Below, piece after piece: positions 46,432 to 56,273 of a DNA stretch of 64,000 nucleotides. Positions within the stretch are counted from its first letter, which is position 1, and the number at the start of each line of letters is the position of its first letter. The notes under the pieces are model-generated. The model searched no databases, had not been told where the DNA came from, and saw only the letters and a list, made by a program, of their open reading frames with translations. The DNA comes from Neurospora tetrasperma FGSC 2508 (Eukaryota > Ascomycota > Sordariomycetes > Sordariales > Sordariaceae): NCBI RefSeq assembly GCF_000213175.1, contig NW_009799099.1, positions 1,191,560 to 1,255,559 on the forward strand, given 5' to 3'. The position numbers were made by a program, and so were the translations under genes.

Positions 46432-47529
46432 ATGTCAACCACCGCCACCATGACGATGACCGCCGCCCCCGTCATCGTCGAACCGGTCACCCAAACGTTA
46501 TCTACCGCTCCTTGCTGCCCACAATGCGGTATCGATCTCGAGGGGACCCAACCCTTCTTGGAGATGCAGGCGGCCGTTCTCGATGCCCACAACAAGATCC
46601 AAGAACTTCAAAGCCAAGTGCGACTGCTCAACGAAAAGGCTTCATCCGCCGTCGATCGCTGGGCCGATTACGAAGACGAGATAGCCCAACTACGAGGGCA
46701 ACTCAAACAGCAGCAGCAACAACAACAACAATCCCAGTCCTCCCCAGTTGCGTCCCAAATATCATCACCGCAACAACAACAACAACAACAACAACACGCC
46801 GATGCAGCCCTCGCCACCCCTCCCCAATCCGCAACCCCCTCCACCACCGCCACAGCCAACGCCTCCCCCGCCGCCCCTCGCAGCGTCAGCTCCGTCTCCT
46901 CCTTCCTGCCCACCGGCGCCGCCTCCCGTCTCTCTGCCTTCTTGACCTCGCGCAAATCAACGCCCAACCTCAAATCCGCCCAATCTTCTACCGGTCCAGT
47001 TCCTCATATGCCAACGCACCAATCCACCCTTTCGCAATCGTTCACCCTAAGCAGCCCACTTCAACAGCCGTTCCAATCCACCTCTACCTCTCTTCAGCAA
47101 CAAAAAGAGATCTCCGACCTCCAGGCAGCCCTATCCCAAGAGAAATCCCTCCACACGGAAACCCGCGCCAAGCTAGCCAAAGCCGAAGCGAAACTAACCG
47201 CCACGTCGCGCGAGATTGAGGAGTTATCGGTGACCCTGTTTTCGGAAGCCAACGAGATGGTCGCGTCGGAAAGGAGGGCGAGAGCGAAGCTGGAGGAGCG
47301 GGTAAAGACGCTGGAGAAGAGAGACGAGCAGAAAAGGGAGAGGCTGGAAATGCTGGAGGGGGCGGTGAGGAGGATGGAGAGGGTTAGGGACGTTTTGAAG
47401 GAGACTTCGCAGGTAATGGAACGGGGAACACATGGGGGTGAAGAGGGAGAAGAGGATAGTGATTACGAGGGGAGGTTACCGGTGGCGGTGGTGAGGAGGC
47501 AGAATTCCAGGCTGGATCTGGATGATTGA
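46432..47529 (+). CDS. Sec2-domain (Rab GEF-like) coiled-coil protein
   Basis: One exon encodes 365 aa. Near the N-terminus is a CPQCG pair that may be half of a zinc site. A coiled coil lies at about 45-95. Two poly-Gln tracts and a Ser/Pro/Thr/Ala-rich linker span about 90-220. A second coiled coil at about 225-330 contains the KLTATSREIEELSVTLFSEA core followed by NEMVASERRA, the Sec2/Rabin8 signature for binding and opening of Sec4/Rab8-type GTPases. In yeast, Sec2 activates Sec4 on secretory vesicles. The protein is much shorter than yeast Sec2 (759 aa) and lacks its C-terminal targeting region. It lies tail to tail with PUS4. Confidence 0.82.
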   Translation: MSTTATMTMTAAPVIVEPVTQTLSTAPCCPQCGIDLEGTQPFLEMQAAVLDAHNKIQELQSQVRLLNEKASSAVDRWADYEDEIAQLRGQLKQQQQQQQQSQSSPVASQISSPQQQQQQQQHADAALATPPQSATPSTTATANASPAAPRSVSSVSSFLPTGAASRLSAFLTSRKSTPNLKSAQSSTGPVPHMPTHQSTLSQSFTLSSPLQQPFQSTSTSLQQQKEISDLQAALSQEKSLHTETRAKLAKAEAKLTATSREIEELSVTLFSEANEMVASERRARAKLEERVKTLEKRDEQKRERLEMLEGAVRRMERVRDVLKETSQVMERGTHGGEEGEEDSDYEGRLPVAVVRRQNSRLDLDD

Positions 47530-47918
47530 CGGAAAGGAAAAAATAGTAATATCTAATGGTAACCTCTGACGAGATACAGGGAGGAGGTTGGTAATTCTAA
47601 TATAATTTAATGACGGGGATCAGTGGGTATGTAACTTACTTAGTCTAGATCTTGGTTTTGGGCTAGCATCTGGCGGGGGAAAAAAGGGACACCAGGGGCA
47701 GGCAGGCAGGCATCATGATGAAATTGCATGGTCGGCGGGCTTGGTTCTTTGGATATAGACGGAGTCGGGAAGGAGCACACATGGCAACAGCATTTGCTGG
47801 ATACCTCTAGCACCCTAAGAGGCAGGATAACATTGACCTCAGAATAATCATAACTGCATTAATTTGGGTATACTTTGCTTTATTTTGTTTTCGCTTGCTT
47901 TGACAATAATGACTTCTT
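47530..47918. other. 3' flanks of convergent Sec2-like gene and PUS4
   Basis: 389 bp without coding signal between two convergent stop codons. Confidence 0.6.
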
Positions 47919-49466
47919 TTATGCTTTCGCCTCATCCTTTACAGAAGCGGATTCTTCTACTTTGACCTCACCTGCGGGCTGCTCCGGTGTTGGTGTCGGC
48001 GTAGGCTGCTTCTCGGTCTTGGCGTCTTCGGCCTTGATCTCCTCGGCCTTAACCTCCTCAGTCTTGACTTCCTCCTTCTTGACTACCGGCTCGACAGCCT
48101 GGGCCTTTCCCGCCTTGTCCTTGTTGTTCCACAGGTCTAAAGCCTTCTGGATCTTGGGTGCCCAGACTTCCTCACCCAGGGCAAGGTCGGAGTACTCCAT
48201 GCAGTTATCAGTGCCCAAGACAAACTCGCCTTGTCTAGATCTAACCAGTTCAGCCATCATAGCGCCGCACCCAAGCTTTTCCCCCAAGTCGTGGCACAGA
48301 CTGCGGACGTAGAAGCCCGAAGTCACGGTCATGCGGATCTTGGCAGCCGGAGGACCCTTACCCTCCCAAGGGAACGGGGTATCGGGCGACGGCGGAGGAG
48401 GAGCAAGATCCAAACCCCTATTCTTGGCGTACTTGTCCTGCTTCTTGTCCTTGCCCTTCTTATCTTTCAGAGCGCCGGACATCATGGGCTCAGCAGCTCC
48501 GGTATCCGTCTTCCTCTTCTTGCCCGCGGGCTCCTCGGAAACCAGCTCATCGACCCGCTCCTCGGCCGCGCGCTTGTTGCTCTCGTGGTTCGCCAACGCC
48601 TTGACCTCCTTCTCCACTACCTCCGGTATTAATGTTGCGGCCTCCTCTGTGCTGGTCGTGCCGTCCTGCTGGTTCTTGGCTACCTGCCACACCGACTTGA
48701 CCACGTTCTTCTCGGCCTGCTCGGCCTCCTCCGTCGGCCACCGGTGGTTGTGCGTGCCGGGTTCGTACCACTCGGTCAGCTCGAGTTCCGTCACGTCGAC
48801 CTCGCGGGTCTCGATCTCGCGGGGGATCGGCTTGCCCTCGCGCGCGTATTCGTATAGCGGCTTGCCGTTCATCTTAAGCGCTGAGTAGAGAGGAGGCATC
48901 TGCTGAAACTTGCCGCGGAAGGAGTTGAGTGCCTCCTCGACCTGCTCGCGCGTGATGTTGCTGTAGTCGCCCTTCTTGATGAGCTTGCCAACGCGGTCGT
49001 AGGTGTCGGTGCTGGCGCCAAAGACCACGACGGTTTCGTAGGTCTTGGTGCAGCCCAGGAAGTCGTGCAGGGCCTTGGTGCCCTTGCCAACGCCGAGGAT
49101 CAGAACACCGGTGGCCAATGGGTCGAGGGTACCGCCGTGGCCGATCTTGACGTTGATGTCCCGCTTGGCATGGGTGCGGCGTTGCTTTTGGTATTTGCCC
49201 TCCTTCTCACGGAGGGCACGATCGGCTGCTAGGAGGGGCGCGAAGAGCTTGGACGGGTTGAAGTGGTGTTGGCAGTCGCGGATCACCTGGGCTGAGCTCA
49301 TGCCATAGGGCTTGTTGATGGCTGTTGTTGAGTTCAAATTAAGTCAGTTTTGTGTCTTCATGATGCGCCTCTGGACGACAGCTTCTACATAATGCGCGCC
49401 GAAGACTGAAGGCGTAGGTAGTGATGACATACCGAAGACGCCCTCGGCGAGGCTATTTTGTGCCAT
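47919..49466 (-). CDS. pus4: PUS4, TruB-family tRNA pseudouridine-55 synthase
   Basis: Two exons, 49466-49433 (34 nt) and 49321-47919, give 478 aa. The short first exon encodes MAQNSLAEGVF and joins to AINKPYGMSSAQVIRD, the TruB motif I. Motif II, GHGGTLDPLATGVL, carries the catalytic Asp78. KTYETVVVFGASTDTYD and the PLYSALKMNGKPLYEYAR motif follow, and then a long Lys/Glu-rich insert (about 230-315). The block FYVRSLCHDLGEKLGCGAM (about 350-370) is the TruB C-terminal signature. The last 70 residues are Lys/Glu/Val-rich. The enzyme makes pseudouridine 55 in the T-loop of cytosolic and mitochondrial tRNAs. The 111-nt intron has GTATGT and CAACAG ends. Confidence 0.94.
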
Positions 49467-50178
49467 CTTGAAAATTGACCTCCAGATCATCTACAGTCTC
49501 TGGGGGTTGGATGTAAAAGGGACGGGGGGAGTGAGTTTAGGACGGGAATATACAACACAGCCTCTAGACTTCCGATGTGCAAGAACGGGTTCCCAATTGG
49601 AGTCTGCGCAGGAAGCTCTCCCTCGAAAATTCCTAGACTCGGACCTGACACTGCAGGGGACCGATCACTTATTTTAGGGCTTATCGTCCCTTATCAACAG
49701 CGGATGCGGAGCCAGTATACAGGGGTTAAAGTGCCTGGGCCCCCACACTGACGAACGATTTGGCAATCCGACCGTCGAGGTCGCGGATGTTGCTTGCTTG
49801 TTGCTTGGTGGAACAAGTCGCGTCCATTGGCTGTTGCTCCAGGGCCTGTCTTTTAGTGAGAGAAGTATCGCGTTACATGCCACTCCCCCCTCGAGATACC
49901 CTTGTTCTGACTGTTTTCCTCCACTTCCTTTGTTTTTTTTCTGATATCTACATTGTAAAATACTCCTATCTTCTCCCCTTGTCTCAGAAACGAACCCACT
50001 TTGGTAAGTGTCGACTCAACCGTTTATGAGGGTCTATAGGATATCACCAGTGTTAACAGTTCGAAATCAAAATCCAGGCAAGTTCCTCAAGAAGACCAGC
50101 TTCCCGCCAGAGTTCCATGAAACTCGATATCTACAATCATATCACTGCCGAGCTGCTTTCGTGGGGTGAAACGACAAC
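49467..50178. promoter_or_regulatory. divergent PUS4 / dim-7 intergenic region
   Basis: The 712 bp between the two start codons presumably hold both promoters. No coding signal is seen. The dim-7 side may contain a leader intron, since donor-like GTAAGT occurs near 50005, but I cannot confirm it. Confidence 0.5.
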
Positions 50179-52325
50179 ATGGCCGGACCAGGACGCCCAC
50201 GGCGCAGAAGAGGCTCTAGCGCATCCATCGACTCGACCGACGATAGGCGCCGGCGATGGACAAGAGAGTTGGCGATCCTCAAGCCGGTCACCCCAGGCAC
50301 GTCGGATGACCTGTGGCCATATTTTGCCGTGTTGACGGATGCCACCATTTACCAAAAGGACGGAAAGACGCTGGCAAACCCGCTACATGTCGATCTCGAG
50401 GGGCCATTTATCGTACGCGGAAAACTTGAACCGGTGGAAGACGGTGACGACGAAGCTCGCGAATGCTGTGAGTTGACTTATTGACGCCCGTTCCCCTCGG
50501 GAAAGTTTCCCCGCTCAGATGCTAACAATCATCAAGTCCATAAGCCTTACAACAAAGCGACGTATATCGAAATCTCTAGATCGGAACGATACTCGATCGG
50601 ATATGACCCAAACACCCTTTGGGTTTCTGGCGCATCGGGATGGTTCGAAATCATTCCCTCGAGGAAATACGAAACCATGTACAACGAGGTGATGGAGGCA
50701 ATCACCCTATACTATGGAATCATGGGTCCGTACGAGGAGCACAAGAGGCTGCTAAAGAAGGCCGACAAGAAGAAGCGCAAGGATGTAAAGCCACCATCTT
50801 TGGACGAAATCTTCTTTTCATACGCGCTGACGGCAGGAGATGGAGCTGTCACGGTGAAAGAAGAAGTTGAGGCCCGATGTCTGAAGTGGGCACAGTTTCT
50901 GTTAGCTCATTTTCCCAAGGAATCCGAGATCAGATGGCAGGACACCGGGTTTGCCGCTTGGCTGCAATCAGCCCGCCCAGACCTTCAAAAGAAGATCAGC
51001 GACGTCGCTGCTGGATTGCTCACCAAACCAGCTGCTGAGCCGGAAGGTTTACTCGCGCGGGACGATCACTCACCTCAATCCCAAAGCTTAGCAATTCGTG
51101 AACCACCGAAAGGCGGCAGGACGACCAGGACCAGTCGACAGGCTAGTGAGCTGTCAGACCAACGCTCAGACAAAGGGAAGGGTATAGCCAGAGACAGCCC
51201 TGTGGAAACTCCGGTCCCAGCCCCAGTTTCAAACCGACACCTATCTTCAAGTTCCCCTCGCCCTCGGGCGTCGCCCGCCGTCATTACTGGTAGTGACGAC
51301 CTTCCCGATGACCCAGTCGATAGGCTCATCGCTCTGTTGGGAGAAGTTGCCCAACGTATTGACATCAAGACGGTGAAAATGTCAAAAATCAACTCGGACT
51401 TATTCTACAACTGCAGGATCAAATACTACAATGCCGCCAGGGAGCTATGCGAGCACTTTGCAAAGGATCTTCTCGAGCGACTACCACCAATGTGGGACAA
51501 CACACCGTATAAGGCTTGGCTCGAGGACGTTGTCGAGAATGGACGCCCTGCTCCAGTGGAATTCGTGGTGGAGGATATTCCTCAATATTTAACTCGTCGG
51601 ACCCGGCGGCAAACACATATAAGTCGCTTGTCCAGCGCTCTCGGGCCTACCCCTAGTGTTGAAGCCGAGTCAAAGGATGAAGTCCGGGCTGGAAAGCAAC
51701 CTCGGGTAGGCCGTCCATCCGGCAAGGTGGCAACCCTACGTGTGGCAGGCTCCAAGCGACTCGCATCCGATATGATTGATGAAGACGATATGCCGCCCAG
51801 GCGCGGACGAAAAGCCCTAAAACGAACAGTCAGGGTGGAGGAAGACGAGGAAAGTGACGCAAACAGCGTCGTCATTGATATAGCTGATGACACGGGCGTC
51901 ATACCGAAAGATGCAGTCCGAATAGTAGTCCAGGCCGAGCGCCTCCCGACCATGTCACCGGCCGGTCCTAACGGGACCTGGACGTGCGATCAGGAAGGAT
52001 GCAACTACGTGGTCCGGTCGGCGGACGAGCCCGAGGGCCAGGATCTCATCTCGAAGCACTTCAAGGACCACGAGGAGCAGGCGCAGAAGATCAACTTGGC
52101 CATGGAGGAAAGTAAGGCCGGACATTTGCCTATCAAGTATGACTTTACTTTATTGTCTCATCCTCCACGTTGATTGTCGTCAATGACCAGTTATTCTAAC
52201 TAGGCAGTCATAGTCATCTCCTCGATAAAATCCAGGCGATGGGGAAGAATGCCCTGGCTAAGAAACGGGGTTCGCTGAACGGGGAACCGCTGCCACTCCC
52301 GATCAAACGTCGGTTGTTGATTTAA
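50179..52325 (+). CDS. dim-7: DIM-7, Raf2-like subunit of the DCDC H3K9 methyltransferase complex
   Basis: Three exons, 50179-50467, 50537-52136 and 52208-52325, give 668 aa. Residues about 40-160 form an RFTS-like domain: LWPYFAVLTDATIY, ANPLHVDLEGPFIVRG, then, across the first splice, YIEISRSERYSIGYD and WVSGASGWFEI. Basic, Ser-rich disordered segments follow. A C2H2-type finger lies near 577-610 (CDQEGC ... HFKDH), as in S. pombe Raf2/Clr7. The third exon uses the acceptor ending at 52207; the nearer AG at 52203 would bring an early stop. In Neurospora DIM-7 recruits the H3K9 methyltransferase DIM-5 to the DCDC with DIM-9, CUL4 and DDB1, which directs DNA methylation to RIP'd DNA. The name rests on domain layout plus my memory that dim-7 lies a few genes from erg-1 and nmr. 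Confidence 0.85.
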
Positions 52326-53002
52326 GTCGACAAAATCGACTGGCCTTCCTGCATGATTGCTCTCGCGGCCTCCATGAACCGATCTCGCTATGTGGGGAGC
52401 AATCGCCTCGGACTTACAATGGCGGCTCGGAAAGGTCATCACCGGTAGTTGATTGATTCCAAACTGTACCACATATAATGTACTTGGCTTTGGATGGTGG
52501 CCAAGCTTAAATGGGATTTGGGATATCTGCGAATTAAGGTGTTTTGGAGTTCATGGAGATTCAGGTTATACGGAGGCTTGGTTCGTTGTTGCCAGGTAGA
52601 GCATCTTTATGGAGCCAAAAGGGACTATGGCTACAACAAGTGCTGATTAATCTCTCATATTGCTTTGTGCTTGGGCAGGTCTACCTGCTGGCTGGCTGTG
52701 TACATATACTCATGAAGAGTTCAGGCGTTGCTCTCAAGAGCTCAACGACGGCGAAGACTACCGGTGTTGTTTGGACCAGCGTGGATCATCTCGGGAAGTG
52801 TTCCTGTTTCCACTTCATCCCCAAGCATCCATTCATCTTCCTCTACTCGACAATTGGTATAATTGCTCCTGTTTATTCGCTAGCTAAAAAAGATCGAATC
52901 GCTTGCCGACCAGTAAACCAGTAAAGCCAACGCTACGCTTTGCCCAGCCTGTCTTCCTGTATACACCTGTTCCACCTCCTCCCTCCTCAACTCTCCTCTC
53001 CT
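52326..53002. other. 3' flanks of convergent dim-7 and MSO1
   Basis: About 680 bp with no convincing coding region; a 126-codon open frame at about 52544 has no domain. Confidence 0.5.
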
Positions 53003-53872
53003 CTATCGCATCCTAGGATTACTAGGCAACCCCATCCGCCCTCCTCCAGGCGGCAGTCTAGGTCCGCTCGGCAATCCCACATTTCCATGTCCACCATCAT
53101 AGCCCCCTCCCCCCCCTCCTCCTCCTACAGACCCTGTCCTCTGCTGGGAAGCAGCAGCGGGCGGCGCAAACGGCCCAGTCCCACCCGAGTTTCCAGGACT
53201 AGTCGTCCTCGACCCGCCCCAAAGCCTCTGCTTCAATTTGTCCTGCGCACTAATCCCACTGCTCCCACTGTGCTGCGCAGGCATCGACGCCACGCTACTA
53301 GCTGCTCCGCCTCCTGCTGCGGAGCCGTAGGGCCCCGATTGTTGATGGCCGTAACCCCCATTGCTGCTGGTGCTGCCGGCTCTTAGACTCTGCGGCGGCA
53401 CCCCTCCTCCTGCTTGATGCTGTCCTCCTGCTTGATACCCACCACCATGATGGCCGGGGGCGGCGTTGACAGGTGACGAAGCAGCTGAGGAAGCGGCGCC
53501 GCGGGCGAAAGGGTTTCGACTTTGCGCCGCACTTCCCTGTTGCGCTCCTGCTCCTGCTCCTGCTCCTCCTCCCCGGCCGCCACCGTTGTTATTGTCCCAT
53601 AGACTGCTTAACTGTTGTTGCCCCTGACCGCCATAACCGTTATATCTCTGTTGTTGTCCTTGCTGCTGCTGCTGTTGTTGTTGGACAGGAGGAGGAGCCT
53701 TGGGGTCGGGAGGTAGCCAGGAAGGAAAGTGTTGACCCTTTTCGATGTAGTAGGCGCGCAGGACGCGGCAGACGTGGGTGTCGTCTTCGGTGTCGCCGTC
53801 GGCTTCGCCCGAGAAGTAGGTGCGTTGGAGCTTGGTGATGTTGTTGGAGAGGTTGGAGTACCAGGAGGACAT
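53003..53872 (-). CDS. mso1: Mso1-like Sec1-binding exocytosis protein
   Basis: One exon encodes 289 aa. Residues 1-60 (MSSWYSNLSNNITKLQ, DDTHVCRVLRAYYIEKGQ, FPSWLPPDPKAP) match the Sec1-binding region of Mso1 family proteins. The rest is a low-complexity Gln, Gly, Ala, Ser and Pro region with a short conserved DKLKQRLWGG motif near 220, seen at the end of Mso1-like proteins. Mso1 binds Sec1 and the SNARE complex at sites of exocytosis and interacts with Sec4. It is in the same window as a Sec2-type gene, whose product would activate Sec4. Family call is firm for the N-terminus; the tail gives no information. Confidence 0.85.
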   Translation of the reverse strand: MSSWYSNLSNNITKLQRTYFSGEADGDTEDDTHVCRVLRAYYIEKGQHFPSWLPPDPKAPPPVQQQQQQQQGQQQRYNGYGGQGQQQLSSLWDNNNGGGRGGGAGAGAGAQQGSAAQSRNPFARGAASSAASSPVNAAPGHHGGGYQAGGQHQAGGGVPPQSLRAGSTSSNGGYGHQQSGPYGSAAGGGAASSVASMPAQHSGSSGISAQDKLKQRLWGGSRTTSPGNSGGTGPFAPPAAASQQRTGSVGGGGGGGGYDGGHGNVGLPSGPRLPPGGGRMGLPSNPRMR

Positions 53873-54715
53873 CTTGGTTGTTGTTGTTGTTGCCTTTGTT
53901 GGTCGGGATGTTGTTTGTTGTTCCGGATTTCCTATTGTGTAACGGGTGTTCTTGTGGATGGGTTACGTTCGGTTGGTGTAATTAGATATTTGGTGTCTAG
54001 GTTTATCGTGTGATGTTGGAAAGTCAAAGCAAGGTAGGTTTGGTTCTGTCGGTGACGAGGTGCTACGACCAGCAAGCACCCCTTGATCGGATCGCGAGAT
54101 CGGGCGGTGGGAAGCTCCCTTCAGGTGGTTGTTGCGGGTAAGCGTATTTTTGCAATTAGCCGCGGTGTGCCGGCCAGGTACAAACTTGTGTGTTGTTTGG
54201 TTGGGAATTGAAGGTTTAGTGTATTGGTGTCCCTCGATATACGAAGGAAACAAAAAGTTCCCAAAGTTCCTTGTTTTCGTGGCCTTCTTTGAATGTGGAA
54301 GGTAAATTGATGGATTGATCGCCAGGAGAGATGCGAAAGGCGGCGTGGGTTCCAAGGGGCGTTTCATCACTGCGCGACCGTTACCTCCTGTCCTGAAGAG
54401 CCACTGCCCCACCTATAAATCACATACCAACCTTGACTTTACAGGGCCGCATGGCGAGCCTGTGACCCGCAGGGGGGGTAGAGGTAGTCCAGTGGTAATG
54501 CATGCACTTTTGCTCCTCGCATATCACAACCGCGAAGTACCTAGGTAGTTCTCCAGATTGAACAGACTTAAACATGAAAAGAGCTCTTATTCTACGAGCC
54601 ATGTAATCATTACATGACAGAATGTCAAGACCGGTGACCAATCTGCCAGATGCCAAGGTATCATCATCTAGTACATCAACAACAACCACGATAACAAATC
54701 TCCCACGTCCCTCTT
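53873..54715. other. interval between MSO1 and MAK16
   Basis: MSO1 promoter (low end) and MAK16 3' flank (high end). The stretch at 54470-54540 superficially resembles a tRNA but lacks a B box. No gene is seen. Confidence 0.5.
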
Positions 54716-55838
54716 TTAGAAAGCAAGCAACTTCTCCCTGTCCGTCTCGTGCTCCACCTCGATCTCCTTCTTTTTCCGTGCCTTCATCTTGGTGACCTTT
54801 CCTCTCTTCCTCTTGTCGCCAGCCTTTGTCTTCTTCTTGGTATCCTCCTCGCTGTCGCCCTCATCGTCGTCATCATCATCCTCGTCATCGTCGTCCTCCG
54901 CATCATCCTCGTCGTCGCTGCCGAGCCAGTCCTCGATATCGTTGAGCTCGTCGTCGGTCTCCTCAAAGTCAGACACGTATTCGACATTGCCGTCCTCGAT
55001 CTCCTCCTCGAGCTCTTCCTCCTCCTCATCCTCCTCATCCTCGTCCTCGATGCCCTCATCCAGATCCTTGTCGCGGGTACCCTCGCCCTCCTTCTCAAGA
55101 CCCTGCAGCACCTTCTTCCAGACAGACTCGGAGCAGTTGAGGGGCTGGTCGCCGTACATTCCTTGCCTGAGACGTTCCAGCAGCTCTCTCTCGATCGTCC
55201 TCTCCAGCTTGGCGGCAATTAGGGCCTTGCGCTCTCTGGCCTCTTCGCGGTGCTTGACCTTGGGCGCCATCTTGGGCACCAGCTTCTCGCCGAGACGGTC
55301 TTCCTCGGCGGCGAGTTTGCGCATGCGGGTCGCGACTTGTACGAGACGGGTGAGGCGCTGCTTGCACTTGTGGAGGAGGAATTTGGGGAAGTATTGGAGG
55401 CGGTCCTCTATTTGCTGGAGGGCTTCGGCGTAGTTTTGCGACAGCTTGATCTTCTCCCACCATTTGGAGGGCATGTGGGCTCTCTCAATCTATAAGCAAA
55501 GGGGAGGGTGTGTTAGCTAGCTGGTCCCGGGGATCTGGTAGGTTCGTCACAAGGAGCGGATACGCACGGTCTTGATGTAAAGGTATATTGTGCCCTTGGG
55601 CGAGGTTCTGACGGTCGCATAACGGCTGTTGGCTAGGGGGCAGCTCTGCCTGTTGCAGAAGCCGCTGACGTTGTACTCATTTCTGCAAAAGTTGTTGCCC
55701 TTGGTTGTCTTGAGTTTGAAAGCACAGAACTGCTCTGTAGGGTCGAAGGTTAGCGACACTGCGGGGCAGGCAGGCCTTTTAACTTTCGAGAGACTGCGAC
55801 ATACGGTTGATGATCTGCCAGACGATTTCGTCAGACAT
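54716..55838 (-). CDS. mak16: MAK16, 60S ribosome biogenesis protein
   Basis: Three exons, 55838-55805 (34 nt), 55734-55568 and 55489-54716, give 324 aa (yeast Mak16 is 306). Exon 1 encodes [11 protein letters not shown] and joins to [22 protein letters not shown]. Four Cys, at F-C-A-F, N-F-C-R, G-F-C-N and S-C-P-L, form the conserved metal site. The L28e-like fold continues through IYLYIKT and [21 protein letters not shown] long coiled and acidic region follows (Asp/Glu runs at about 180-265), ending in a basic nuclear signal ([17 protein letters not shown]). Mak16 acts in early pre-60S particles in the nucleolus. Both introns are GT-AG, with donors GTATGT and GTGCGT. Confidence 0.93.
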
Positions 55839-56273
55839 GTTGACTGTAGTCGATCTAGCCGCCTTCTAATTGTCGGGGTATCTTCGAATTGGCGTTGTGG
55901 TGAAAAAGAAAGGTCAACTTCTCAAAGAAGGGAGCAAGAGCAGGTCGTGTGTACGAGGAGATGGAGAAAGACACAGGCGTGGCTGCGGTTGCCCGATAAA
56001 AATTTAGAAATGGATCTTTCTGAACTTTTGATGCGGTTGATGTGGTCCGTGCAATCGCTGGACATCCCAGCAGCTTTGGGGTTACAGCCAATCATCTTAC
56101 AGCGATACCTTGAGAGTGGCTGCTCAAAGGTCTTGGCACTCGCTCGTGTTGCAGGGGGGGCTGTTTATTCAAGCTGCCGTCGAAGGTTCACCAGGGCAGG
56201 GCATCTCTTTCTCAGTGACATCTCTCCGCTGAAGACATCACCTGTGTGAATTCATGTCTTTTGGTTGAGGTCA
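55839..56273. promoter_or_regulatory. divergent MAK16 / MSS1 promoter region
   Basis: The 435 bp between two start codons hold both promoters. A short upstream ATG at 56253 is followed by a stop after four codons and precedes the MSS1 ATG. An AAAAATTT motif (55999-56006) lies about 160 bp upstream of the MAK16 start. Confidence 0.55.
55999..56006 (-). promoter_or_regulatory. RRPE-like AAATTTTT element upstream of MAK16
   Basis: On the MAK16 strand it reads AAATTTTTATCGGG. It resembles the RRPE core and sits about 160 bp from the ATG, like the motif before FCF1. Not tested. Confidence 0.35.

Noticed and set aside
54470-54540. tRNA-like stretch near 54480
   Set aside because: An A-box-like sequence is present but there is no B box and no acceptor-stem pairing.
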